Below are positions 1-8,383 of a stretch of DNA of 64,000 nucleotides, in pieces. Source of the stretch: Bacteroidota bacterium. GTDB taxonomy: Bacteria; Bacteroidota; Bacteroidia; Chitinophagales; Chitinophagaceae. Location of the stretch: contig VGGV01000004.1 in NCBI GenBank assembly GCA_016868455.1, forward strand, positions 79,778-143,777. Direction: 5' to 3'. The notes under the pieces are model-generated. The model was not told the DNA's origin. It did not search any database and was given only the letters and a program-made list of their open reading frames with translations. The number at the start of each line of letters is the position of its first letter. Position 1 is the first letter of the stretch. The position numbers and the translations under genes are program-made.

Positions 1-1149
1 CTCATCATGCCCGCCCTCAAATGCCTGACCGACAAACACAGCCGTCAGCATCGAGAAAATGAAAGCCTGGATAAATGCCACCAGGATTTCAATGAAATAA
101 ATAAATATGGTAAAGCCGATAGAGAAAACGGTAGTTCCCCAGCCGGCATAAACGTTCAGTCCTGCAAAAATGAAAATGAGTGAAATAAGGCAAATGATAA
201 TGATATGCCCGGCCACCATGTTGGCAAAAAGACGGATGATGAGGGCGAAGGGCTTGATAAACACACTCAGTATCTCAACCGGAACAAGAATCAGTTTTAC
301 TCCAAAAGGAACACCCGGAGGATTAAAGATATGTCCCCAGTAATGTGTCTTTGAGCTAAACAGTATTACAATAAACGAAATGAGACCGAGCACCAGTGTA
401 AAAGCAATATTTCCTGTTACGTTGGCTGAACCGGGAATCAGGCCAAAAAGATTATTGATAAGGATGAAAAAGAAAACGGTTAGTAAGTAAGGAAGGTATT
501 TTTCATATTTATGCCCCAGGTTGGGTTTTGCCACTTCATCTCTTACAAATGTGATAACAGGCTCCAGCAGGTTTTGAGAGCCATTGGGCGCAGTAGTTAC
601 CCCTTCTCCCCGCTTGTATCTTTTAGCAATGGAGATCATGATCCAGCAAAGTAGGGTCAGCGACAGGATCATCTGTACCACATTACGGGTAAGCGAGAAA
701 TCATACACTTTTACCGATTTATCCCAATTGCCACCGGCATCCAGCGGAATAATTTTTCCGGCATATAACCCTTCTTTCTTAATATCAACCCCCGCCTTTT
801 CCAGTGAATCCACGTAATGGGTGTTGAGCAACCGATAACCTTTGTAAGGGTTATGCCCATGATGGAATCTGGAAGACATGAATACATCCAGGCCTCTCTG
901 AGGGGAATAAAGTATGACGGGGAGCGGAATGCTTACTGGTTTTTTATGTTCGCCGCTGCCGATATCAAAGAAATGGAACTCATGCCCGTCGAGGATATGC
1001 CCAAAAATGACCTCCGCAGCATTGAACTTGTTCTCTTCTTTCCCGGTTGAATCATTTTCTCCCCCGCCGGCGAATGTATTTACGGAAAAGAGGGTGAAAA
1101 AAATGCTGAAAGCCGCTACAGTAAAGGATTTCATTAATCTGGAAGCCAT
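1..1149 (-). CDS. atpB: ATP synthase F0 subunit a (partial, runs off the left edge)
   Basis: Membrane subunit a of the F1F0 ATP synthase, which forms the proton half-channels against the c-ring. Translating the minus strand from 1149 gives 383 codons with no stop before base 1, so the last few residues lie outside the window. The N-terminus is a signal-peptide-like stretch, then a roughly 150-residue periplasmic extension typical of Bacteroidota AtpB, then the conserved membrane core. The essential arginine of the family is visible in IIRLFANM at about residue 306. The frame closes toward the window edge with VGQAFEGGHDE. An in-frame ATG at 1134 (MKSF) is an equally good start. A TAnnTTTG box lies about 20 bases upstream. 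The remaining atp genes should follow to the left, outside the window. Confidence 0.95.
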   Translation of the reverse strand, partial: MASRLMKSFTVAAFSIFFTLFSVNTFAGGGENDSTGKEENKFNAAEVIFGHILDGHEFHFFDIGSGEHKKPVSIPLPVILYSPQRGLDVFMSSRFHHGHNPYKGYRLLNTHYVDSLEKAGVDIKKEGLYAGKIIPLDAGGNWDKSVKVYDFSLTRNVVQMILSLTLLCWIMISIAKRYKRGEGVTTAPNGSQNLLEPVITFVRDEVAKPNLGHKYEKYLPYLLTVFFFILINNLFGLIPGSANVTGNIAFTLVLGLISFIVILFSSKTHYWGHIFNPPGVPFGVKLILVPVEILSVFIKPFALIIRLFANMVAGHIIIICLISLIFIFAGLNVYAGWGTTVFSIGFTIFIYFIEILVAFIQAFIFSMLTAVFVGQAFEGGHDE

Positions 1150-1169
1150 ACCCATCCCGAAATTTGGCG

Positions 1170-1177
1170 CAAAGATA
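1170..1177 (-). promoter_or_regulatory. Bacteroidota -7 box (TATCTTTG) upstream of atpB
   Basis: Exact match to the TAnnTTTG -7 consensus of the Bacteroidota housekeeping sigma factor, 20 bases before the atpB start. No clear -33 TTG was found at the expected spacing. Confidence 0.45.
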
Positions 1178-1306
1178 AGGGTGTGAAAGTGAAAATGGGC
1201 GGCGATAGAAAGGAATTTGGATATTTTCAGGAACTTAAATCCGGGCGAATGTCAATTGAACTGATCATGGTTCTGAGTTGCTGATTATCAGAGCCATGAG
1301 CCGGTA

Positions 1307-3088
1307 TCATTCTTTCGCCAGGCTGGCTTTTTTTTCGAACTGCATCTCATGAAGTTTGCTGTAAAATCCGTCCTTCTGCAACAGTTCTTCATGAGTGCCG
1401 GTTTCCTTTACTTCACCCCTATCCAGCACTATAATCCGGTGTGCCTTGCGGATGGTGGAAAGCCGGTGAGCAATCACTATCGAGGTTCTTCCCTTTATCA
1501 GTGTTTCTATGGCATGCTGGATCAGCATTTCACTTTCCGTATCAACCGATGAGGTGGCCTCATCAAGAATCAGTATAGACGGATTGTATAATACCGCCCT
1601 GATAAACGAAAGCAACTGACGTTGCCCAAGCGATAAAGTGGCGCCCCTTTCCATCACATTATAATCATAACCACCGGGCAGCCGCATGATGAATTCATGC
1701 ATATCAATCAGATTGGCCGCCTGTATCACCTGCTCACGGGAAATGGCCGGGTTTCGCAGGGTGATATTGTCCAGCACCGAACCGGAAAATAAAAACACAT
1801 CCTGCAATACTACTCCAATGTTACTCCGCAGGTTTTCCAGTTTATACTCCTCAATGTTTATATCGTCAATTTTTATCGCTCCCTTCTGAATATGATAGAG
1901 ACGGTTCAGCAGGCTGATGATACTTGTTTTACCGCTGCCCGTATGGCCCACGATAGCAATTGTTTCTCCGGGCTTTGCCTGAAAAGAAACATTTTTCAGT
2001 ACATAATGCTCATCGGTGTAAGCGAACCATACATTCTCAAAATCTATTTTTCCCTGAATTTTTTCAGGAGCCCGGGTCCCGTTATCCTCGGCATAATCTT
2101 CATTGTCCAACACTTTAAACACTCTTTCACCGGCGATGATCCCCATTTGCAGCACATTGAATTTATCTGCGATGACCCGGAGCGGACGAAACAGCAGATT
2201 AAGGCAAAGAATAAAGGCAATGACCGTACCCTGCTGTCCCTGCTCAAGCCGCAAAGCTTCCCCGGCGGTCCACCAAACAATCAGACCAATGGATAATGCC
2301 AGCACTATTTCCACCACCGGGAAAAAAACCGAATAGGTGAAAATGGCCCTGATATTGGCATTGCGGTGTTCTTTGTTGATCTTTTTGAATTTATTAAACT
2401 CCTTTTCTTCCGCAGCAAAAGCCTGAACGATTGATATGCCGGTAAGGTGTTCCTGTACAAATGCATTGAGCGCCGCCACTGCATTTCTCACTTTGAAGAA
2501 TGACCTGTTGATACTCTCTTTAAAATACCAGGTGGCAATAAGAATGATAGGGAAAGGTATAAGTGCTATCAGTGTGAGCTGCCAGTCGGTCCAGAACATA
2601 TAGCCCAGTACACAAACAATAGAAAGAAGGTCGGCAATGATAGGTACCAGGCCATCAGCAAAAATATCGTTAATGGATTCAATGTCGTTAATGGTTCGTG
2701 TAGTAAGGGTGCCGATGGGTGTGCGGTCAAACTGTGTAAGATTCAGTCCCATGATTTTTTGATAGGTCTGTACTCTCAAATCCCTGACTACCGATTGACC
2801 CAGTTCAGCAGTAGTAAACGAAAAAAGAAACCGCATGGCCGTTTCAACCAATATGAGCCCTATCTGTATAATGGTAATATTGACAAGCATGGCTACTGCC
2901 TGGCCAGCAATATATTTATTCACCGTTTCCTGGATAAGAAAAGGCCGCACCGGTGTAATAACAGCCAGCAGAACAGCCAGCATCACTGAAAGGTAAAATT
3001 TCTTTTTGTACGGGGCTGCATAGCGAAATACCCGCCGCAACAGTGCAAAGTCAAAAAATGTTTTTTTTGTATCCGGCAACCTGAACAA
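1307..3088 (-). CDS. ABC transporter, fused permease and ATPase (MsbA/exporter type)
   Basis: Half-transporter of the exporter ABC class, expected to work as a homodimer in the inner membrane. Residues 30-310 form the six-helix permease domain and 345-593 the ATPase. Walker A is GHTGSGKT (381-388), the signature LSLGQRQ (485-491), Walker B ILILDE (505-510) and the switch histidine H541. At 593 residues it has normal length for MsbA/LmrA-like proteins. The substrate (lipid, drug or peptide) cannot be told from sequence. It stands alone between atpB and the 3165-5408 gene, all on the minus strand, with its own -7 box at 3101-3108. Confidence 0.92.
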   Translation of the reverse strand: MFRLPDTKKTFFDFALLRRVFRYAAPYKKKFYLSVMLAVLLAVITPVRPFLIQETVNKYIAGQAVAMLVNITIIQIGLILVETAMRFLFSFTTAELGQSVVRDLRVQTYQKIMGLNLTQFDRTPIGTLTTRTINDIESINDIFADGLVPIIADLLSIVCVLGYMFWTDWQLTLIALIPFPIILIATWYFKESINRSFFKVRNAVAALNAFVQEHLTGISIVQAFAAEEKEFNKFKKINKEHRNANIRAIFTYSVFFPVVEIVLALSIGLIVWWTAGEALRLEQGQQGTVIAFILCLNLLFRPLRVIADKFNVLQMGIIAGERVFKVLDNEDYAEDNGTRAPEKIQGKIDFENVWFAYTDEHYVLKNVSFQAKPGETIAIVGHTGSGKTSIISLLNRLYHIQKGAIKIDDINIEEYKLENLRSNIGVVLQDVFLFSGSVLDNITLRNPAISREQVIQAANLIDMHEFIMRLPGGYDYNVMERGATLSLGQRQLLSFIRAVLYNPSILILDEATSSVDTESEMLIQHAIETLIKGRTSIVIAHRLSTIRKAHRIIVLDRGEVKETGTHEELLQKDGFYSKLHEMQFEKKASLAKE

Positions 3089-3100
3089 TTAAAGAAGCAG

Positions 3101-3108
3101 CAAAGCTA
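3101..3108 (-). promoter_or_regulatory. -7 box (TAGCTTTG) upstream of the ABC transporter
   Basis: Exact TAnnTTTG match 12 bases upstream of the start at 3088, implying a very short leader. No -33 TTG lies at the usual spacing. Confidence 0.4.
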
Positions 3109-3164
3109 AGCGAAGTGGAGAAAGATGGAAAAGCAATATCCCGAACGGCGCTCAGTAGCAGCTG

Positions 3165-5408
3165 CTACTCGTCACCCATGGCTTTTTTATATGCTTTAAT
3201 AAATAAAGCTCCCAGGTTTTTGTGGGGGGGAACATAATCTGCAAAAATCGGGTCGGTGGCCATTTTGCCCAATTCAATCCAGAAGGGTATCCATTCGATA
3301 TCACTTCCGGTTCGTAGTTTCTCCATAATCAGTTTCAGGAAGGGGTTATTTACCGGTGCGTCAGCAATTTGCTTGGTGCCTATAATATGTGCATCGGGTG
3401 CTTTTTCCAGTATATCATGTATCATCCGGTAACCGCCGCAGGAACCCATGAAAACAATCTTGGATGCAGTTGACATCTGTTCAATAGTGTAAGGTGCATT
3501 GTAACTGTGCCCTCTGTTGATGGTCACGGTGGGCACCATGTTATTTTTCTGCAGGTATTCGCACAGGGCTTTTTGTGCCAGCGCATCTTCATTGGTCTCT
3601 TCCGGTAAAGGGCGGTTCATATACAAGGCAACCGGCTTGCCTTTGACGGATGTGATAGTGACCCATTGTTTGCTACTGCCATCTATTTTCCAGTTGGCAT
3701 TATTGAACATATTGACAAGCCCGGGAAATACTCCCATTCCGTCTTTATCACCATAAATAAATAATTGCACCGCCACCCGGCCGGTATCATTCGCCAGTGC
3801 CGTGTATGGCACTTCATATACAGGGGGTATACCCAGTTCATTTGTGAGGTCAATTTTTTGTGTGGAATCGGCAGAAAGGAAAAGCTTGTTAAGAATATTA
3901 TAGATAACCATGCCCCGTTTGTTGCCGGCGGTTTCGTTTCTTATATAATTCAGTTGCACATTTTTCAGCATTTCCACTGCCAGGGGTTTCAGTGTTTCGG
4001 CAATACTGGCATACGAATCCGCTACATCCACGCCGTCTTCGGTACCGTTCCCGATTTCCAGCCGGCTTACAAATGCTTTCATCAGTTTTTCAGCATCACT
4101 CTCATCACCCGGGTCTTTCCTGGGAGGAAAAGTGGAAAGAAAATCATTCAGCGTATTAAACCCTGCGCACATTTTGATGAATTTTCTGTACCGGTCAAAA
4201 TTCAGGGAAAGCAGCAGCGAGTCGCCCCGGTTATTGATTTTCCTCATCATTTGCGGGTAAACGCCTTTTACGAAACTGGATGTGTAAATGGAGCCGTCGG
4301 ATGAAACGGCGAGATAGTATAATTCTTCCGGGCTGAGCGGCTGAACAGACCGGAACCGGACTTCTAAGTTTCCTACATCATGCAGGGCGTTGATGATATT
4401 CACAAAATTTTCTTTTGCTTTACGTTCTAACCTCTCTGTAAGGGTTCCGATCTCAAAAGCAGTGTCTTTATCCAACAACCTGCGGGCATAGTCCATCCGG
4501 GTTTTCACCAGCAGCTTGTAGTACAATACAGAGTCGCCTTTGGCGGCATCAATTTCATCAAAGCTGAGTTTATCATTCATGATATTATCCAGGAAACAGA
4601 AATACTGCTGACCATCTTTGCTGCGGGCCATCCTGACCACCGTTTTTACAAATTTGTCATCCACAATATTGCGGATGGTATTACCCAGTTTATTATTCGC
4701 CTGTGCATAATCGTACAGCTGTTTGGGGTAACGCTGGGCCACCGCTTTAATCAGGCTGTCGGCAAAAGGCAGTTCAGGATTTTGGGTAAGAACGACAAAA
4801 GTTTTCTTAGGATAGAGTGTACAGTATTTCAGTACCAGTTTGTTTTTAATATCCCGATAACCGGGGTTTTTTTCAAAAATTCCTGCATTGATCAATACCA
4901 TGCCGGCATCATAGGGCAGCCGGTCTGCCACGTCGCGGATGGACTGACCGTTTCTGTCCAGCGCCATACATTCCTCGTAAGCATGAATGATGAGGGGAAG
5001 GCTGACAGGGTTTATTTTCAGGTCTGACCTGGGTTTCCAGTTTTGTCTGAAATATTTCAGTATACCTTCCAGCCCGAAGAGATAATTCACTTTAAGCCTG
5101 TGGTCAAAAAGTTTATCGGTCTCTATGAGATATTGAATAGCATCCACTTTTTTCACCAGCGCCTGAGTAATAAGAAAATTAACGTCTTCATCGGCCGAAG
5201 GAGTGAATTGCTTGTCGGCATGGCCATCAGCTGCAAGAATAGATTTTTGTTCTCCATCAATGGCATCATGGTTACGTTGCCGTCTGAATTCGGGCCTGTA
5301 ATCGCCCGGAATTTTCAGAGTATCGGTTTTACTTACGCCCTGGGAGTTTGCCAAACCGGCGATCAACAGCCCCAATACTATAATAAGGTATTTTTTAGTT
5401 ATTATCAT
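3165..5408 (-). CDS. Secreted protein with possible caspase-fold (clan CD/CHAT-like) C-terminal domain
   Basis: A 747-residue protein of no family I recognise with certainty. It begins with a signal peptide (MIITKKYLIIVLGLLIAGLANSQG), so it acts outside the cytoplasm. The middle is largely helical and has no obvious repeats. The last ~150 residues contain two blocks that resemble a caspase-type fold: NRGHSYN with H634, then a hydrophobic strand ending in VFMGSCGGY with C657, 23 residues later. A His after one strand and a Cys after the next is the arrangement of clan CD peptidases and CHAT domains. After it come short conserved-looking segments (HIIGTKQIAD). The function is inferred only from this dyad; the region could also be a catalytically dead relative. 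It is a single gene with a -7 box at 5422-5429. Confidence 0.6.
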   Translation of the reverse strand: MIITKKYLIIVLGLLIAGLANSQGVSKTDTLKIPGDYRPEFRRQRNHDAIDGEQKSILAADGHADKQFTPSADEDVNFLITQALVKKVDAIQYLIETDKLFDHRLKVNYLFGLEGILKYFRQNWKPRSDLKINPVSLPLIIHAYEECMALDRNGQSIRDVADRLPYDAGMVLINAGIFEKNPGYRDIKNKLVLKYCTLYPKKTFVVLTQNPELPFADSLIKAVAQRYPKQLYDYAQANNKLGNTIRNIVDDKFVKTVVRMARSKDGQQYFCFLDNIMNDKLSFDEIDAAKGDSVLYYKLLVKTRMDYARRLLDKDTAFEIGTLTERLERKAKENFVNIINALHDVGNLEVRFRSVQPLSPEELYYLAVSSDGSIYTSSFVKGVYPQMMRKINNRGDSLLLSLNFDRYRKFIKMCAGFNTLNDFLSTFPPRKDPGDESDAEKLMKAFVSRLEIGNGTEDGVDVADSYASIAETLKPLAVEMLKNVQLNYIRNETAGNKRGMVIYNILNKLFLSADSTQKIDLTNELGIPPVYEVPYTALANDTGRVAVQLFIYGDKDGMGVFPGLVNMFNNANWKIDGSSKQWVTITSVKGKPVALYMNRPLPEETNEDALAQKALCEYLQKNNMVPTVTINRGHSYNAPYTIEQMSTASKIVFMGSCGGYRMIHDILEKAPDAHIIGTKQIADAPVNNPFLKLIMEKLRTGSDIEWIPFWIELGKMATDPIFADYVPPHKNLGALFIKAYKKAMGDE

Positions 5409-5421
5409 AAGGATAGAAGCC

Positions 5422-5429
5422 CAAAGTTA
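5422..5429 (-). promoter_or_regulatory. -7 box (TAACTTTG) upstream of the 3165-5408 gene
   Basis: Exact TAnnTTTG match 13 bases upstream of the ATG at 5408. The rest of the 210-base divergent region to the response regulator shows no other feature apart from the second promoter box at 5595. Confidence 0.4.
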
Positions 5430-5594
5430 CTAACCCTTCCTTAATTGGCCGGATTTGAAGCCTTTATAGTGAAACAGACGGGAATAAAGCCTGCAGGGAT
5501 GCTTCTAGTTTAGGTACCCTGACAGGGGTATTTAGTTTTTATTAAGTCTCGGTAAACCGCTTTGTCTGAATTTTACTGCCAGCCTTTTTCCCAT

Positions 5595-5602
5595 TAGGTT
5601 TG
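5595..5602 (+). promoter_or_regulatory. -7 box (TAGGTTTG) upstream of the response regulator
   Basis: Exact TAnnTTTG match 16 bases upstream of the ATG at 5619. No -33 TTG at normal spacing, so an activator may be needed. Confidence 0.4.
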
Positions 5603-5618
5603 TGCAAACTTTGGCAGG

Positions 5619-6296
5619 ATGGAAACCAGGCTCAGGAAAGTGCTGATAGCTGATGACGAACCGGATATTTTAGAAATACTCAAATACAACCTGTTAAATG
5701 AAGGTTATGAAGTTATTACTGCCGGTGATGGTGACGAAGCTATTGAAAAAGCCCGCCGTCATCAGCCTGATCTTATCATCCTGGATGTAATGATGCCACA
5801 AAAAACCGGGGTGGAAGTTTGCCGGCTTTTAAGGGCTCAGCCTGCATTTAAAGAAACGCTGATCATCTTTCTTACAGCGTTGAATGATGAAGACACACAA
5901 ATAAAAGGTTTAGAAACCGGTGCGGATGATTATATCAGCAAACCCATCAGCCCGAAAGTTTTTCTGAGCCGGGTTAATGCCCTCTTCCGCAGACTAAACA
6001 AAACAGAAGTGCGGCCTTTGAACATAGAGAATATGACGATAGACCCGGAGCGGTTCATTGTAAAAGTGGGTGATGCGGAAGTAGTGCTGGCCAAAAAAGA
6101 ATTTGAATTGCTGTACCTTCTTGCGCTGAAACCCGGCCGTGTTTTCCAGCGCAATGAAATTTTGAACCAGGTATGGGGCAATGATGTGATTGTGGGCGAC
6201 CGCACTATTGATGTGCATATCCGCAAGGTTCGTCAGAAACTCGGCATTGATTGCATCACTACCATAAAAGGAGTTGGGTATAAATTTGAACTGTAA
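5619..6296 (+). CDS. OmpR/PhoB-family response regulator
   Basis: DNA-binding response regulator of 225 residues. The receiver domain (about 5-120) has the acidic pair D12/D13 and the phospho-acceptor D56 (LIILD), the switch T86 and K108 (YISKP). The C-terminal winged helix (about 130-225) ends in the usual KVRQKLG...GVGYKFEL. Its sensor kinase follows 82 bases downstream. By overall sequence it looks like the PhoB/PhoP/RprY group. The nearby phosphate porin and Pit transporter make phosphate control plausible, but this is inferred from neighbourhood only. Confidence 0.93.
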   Translation: METRLRKVLIADDEPDILEILKYNLLNEGYEVITAGDGDEAIEKARRHQPDLIILDVMMPQKTGVEVCRLLRAQPAFKETLIIFLTALNDEDTQIKGLETGADDYISKPISPKVFLSRVNALFRRLNKTEVRPLNIENMTIDPERFIVKVGDAEVVLAKKEFELLYLLALKPGRVFQRNEILNQVWGNDVIVGDRTIDVHIRKVRQKLGIDCITTIKGVGYKFEL

Positions 6297-6333
6297 GTAA
6301 AGTTCATAGCTCTTTGTTTATAGCCAATCTCAC

Positions 6334-6341
6334 TATTTTTG
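6334..6341 (+). promoter_or_regulatory. Promoter of the histidine kinase (TTTG, 17 bases, TATTTTTG)
   Basis: A -33 element TTTG at 6313-6316 and a -7 box TATTTTTG at 6334-6341, 17 bases apart, within the 82-base gap between regulator and kinase genes. The kinase can therefore be transcribed separately from the regulator. Confidence 0.5.
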
Positions 6342-6378
6342 TGTGTACTTTCCATGAACCATCAACCATGAACTTGTG

Positions 6379-7428
6379 ATGTTCTCCACTAAAAACGTTT
6401 CACCCAAACGGTTAGCATTCTTTACAGCGCTTATCCTGGCATTGCCGGAGAGCCTGCTGGTGTATGCTGTTGAAAAAAAATGGCTCTGGACGGTTGTTTC
6501 CTTTCTGATTTTTTTAACAGGCAGTTATTTTTTAATCCTGTTTGTGTTGGAAAGGTTCATTTACCGGAAAATAAAACTCATTTATAAATTCATCAACAAA
6601 ACCAAGGCCACCAAAAAAGAAGAAACGTATTATAAATATGTACTGCCGCAAAAAAGTATGGACGAAGTGCGGGAAGATGTGGAAAAATGGGGGGCGGAAA
6701 ATGAAGAACAGCTGGAAATGCTGAGGCGCAATGAGCAGTTCCGGAAAGAGTTTCTGCAAAACCTTTCGCATGAATTTAAAACCCCGGTATTCGCCATTCA
6801 GGGCTATGTGGATACGCTGCTGGCCGGCGCTCTCAGCAACCCGGAGGTGAACAAAAGGTTCCTGGAAAAAACTGCCAAAAATGTGGCCCGCCTCACCCAC
6901 CTGCTGAATGACCTTGACGAAATATCAAGCCTTGAAAGAGGTGAACTGGTACTTTATAAACAAAATTTCGTTATACAGGATTTGATAAAAGACGTTTTTG
7001 AAAACATATCCATTAAAACAGAAGAAAAGCAAATACAAAGCAGTATAAAAAAAGGTTGTGAGTCTCCCCTGACGGTTTTTGCCGACAAAGAAAAAATTAG
7101 ACAAGTATTGACGAACCTGGTGGAAAATTCCATCAAATACGGAAAACAGGGCGGAAATATTACAGCCAGTATGTACAAAACTGACGGACAACATATCCTT
7201 GTTGAAATCACCGACGACGGCATTGGCATAGGCGAAAAGCATCTGCACCGCCTGTTTGAACGTTTTTACCGCACGGATGAAAGCCGCAGCATTGATATGG
7301 GCGGCAGCGGTCTTGGTCTTTCCATCTGCAAACACATTATTGAAGCCCATGGCCAAACCATCCATGTGCGCAGTACAGAGCATGTGGGCACGACGGTTGG
7401 GTTTACGCTGGATGCAAGGAAAGACTGA
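6379..7428 (+). CDS. Two-component sensor histidine kinase
   Basis: Membrane histidine kinase of 349 residues, partner of the preceding response regulator. Two membrane helices (about 12-32 and 36-58) flank almost no periplasmic loop, so a membrane partner or intramembrane signal is likely. The dimerisation domain carries the H-box LSHEFKTP with H131. The ATPase domain has the N-box (NLVENSIKYG), G1 (DDGIGIG), F (FERFYR) and G2 (GGSGLGLSI) motifs. The PhoR-like architecture lacks a PAS domain. An in-frame GTG sits just upstream at 6376; the ATG at 6379 is preferred. The dCMP deaminase gene follows after 21 bases. Confidence 0.93.
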   Translation: MFSTKNVSPKRLAFFTALILALPESLLVYAVEKKWLWTVVSFLIFLTGSYFLILFVLERFIYRKIKLIYKFINKTKATKKEETYYKYVLPQKSMDEVREDVEKWGAENEEQLEMLRRNEQFRKEFLQNLSHEFKTPVFAIQGYVDTLLAGALSNPEVNKRFLEKTAKNVARLTHLLNDLDEISSLERGELVLYKQNFVIQDLIKDVFENISIKTEEKQIQSSIKKGCESPLTVFADKEKIRQVLTNLVENSIKYGKQGGNITASMYKTDGQHILVEITDDGIGIGEKHLHRLFERFYRTDESRSIDMGGSGLGLSICKHIIEAHGQTIHVRSTEHVGTTVGFTLDARKD

Positions 7429-7449
7429 ATTTTCGCCTAACTTTCCGTC

Positions 7450-7947
7450 ATGTCAAAAAGAAAGAACTATATCTCCTGGGATGAATATTTTATGGGTGTG
7501 GCGTTATTATCTGCCAAAAGGAGCAAGGATCCGGGCACACAGGTGGGTGCCTGCATTGTTAATCAAAAGAACAAGATAGTAGGCGCTGGCTATAATGGTT
7601 TACCGGCGGGCTGTGATGATGATGAATTTCCCTGGGATAAAGCGGGTGATTTTTTGCAAACCAAATATCCTTATGTCTGCCATGCAGAACTGAATGCCAT
7701 ACTTAATAATATTGGCATGGACCTGCACGGCTGCCGTATTTACACAGCGCTGTTTCCCTGCAACGAATGCTCAAAAGCCATTATCCAGGCCGGTATTACT
7801 GAAGTAATCTATTTATCGGATAAGTATGCCGGCAATGATATTTTCATTGCTTCAAAGCTGATGCTCGACAAGGCGGGGGTAAGTTGCCGGAAAGTGAGCC
7901 CGGCCATTGACAGCATTCTGTTATCTTTTAATGACGAAAATGTATAA
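7450..7947 (+). CDS. Deoxycytidylate (dCMP) deaminase
   Basis: Zinc-dependent deaminase of 165 residues that converts dCMP to dUMP for thymidylate synthesis. The catalytic HAE motif is at 78-80 (CHAELNAI) and the zinc cysteines are C104 and C107 in PCNEC. Length and the N-terminal WDEYFMGVA segment fit the ComEB/dCMP deaminase family rather than cytidine deaminase. It lies 21 bases behind the kinase gene and may be co-transcribed; a near-consensus box TAACTTTC at 7438-7445 could also drive it. It converges with the small lipoprotein gene at 7960. Confidence 0.92.
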   Translation: MSKRKNYISWDEYFMGVALLSAKRSKDPGTQVGACIVNQKNKIVGAGYNGLPAGCDDDEFPWDKAGDFLQTKYPYVCHAELNAILNNIGMDLHGCRIYTALFPCNECSKAIIQAGITEVIYLSDKYAGNDIFIASKLMLDKAGVSCRKVSPAIDSILLSFNDENV

Positions 7948-7959
7948 ACTCCCCTGGAA

Positions 7960-8361
7960 TCAATACCAGTTTTTTCCTTCAGCAAGGCTTTTTAAGAAAT
8001 CAGCAGCTTCGTTACTCATCCCGGTTTTCATCACGGTATTATCAAGATCATAGGTAAACTGACGGCAATCCGTCTTACTGTATTTAAACACAACAGGCAT
8101 GACCTGTATCCCGGCTTTAAAGAAGAGCATATTGCCATCGAACCCGCAGTCTTTCTTATCTGAAGGTTTTCCATCAAGAAACCGGGCCAGCTTTTGTATG
8201 GCTTTGGTTTCCGTTGTGCTGACGGTATTAATGACGGAGTCGCTGTTGGGTGCATTGAAGGTAATAACAAGACTGTCGGAGCCTTTGAGTTTTTTGGTAA
8301 TGGCGGAGTTTCTGCAGGACAGCAATAGTATCCAAACGGCAACCACAAATATCATTTTCAT
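7960..8361 (-). CDS. Small predicted lipoprotein of unknown function
   Basis: A 133-residue protein with a lipoprotein signal: hydrophobic core FVVAVWILLLSC with the lipid-attachment cysteine at C16. The mature part has four further-conserved-looking segments and two cysteines (KKDCGFDG and KTDCRQF) that could form a disulfide. I recognise no domain. It lies 22 bases downstream of the porin gene on the same strand and is probably in its operon, so a role at the outer membrane next to the porin is possible but unproven. Confidence 0.7.
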   Translation of the reverse strand: MKMIFVVAVWILLLSCRNSAITKKLKGSDSLVITFNAPNSDSVINTVSTTETKAIQKLARFLDGKPSDKKDCGFDGNMLFFKAGIQVMPVVFKYSKTDCRQFTYDLDNTVMKTGMSNEAADFLKSLAEGKNWY

Positions 8362-8383
8362 TTCTGAAAGATATTAAGAAAGC

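Noticed and set aside
3765..4304. A 179-codon open frame opposite the caspase-like gene
   Set aside because: Composition is that of a shadow frame; no domain, signal or promoter, while the opposite strand has a signal peptide and coherent protein.
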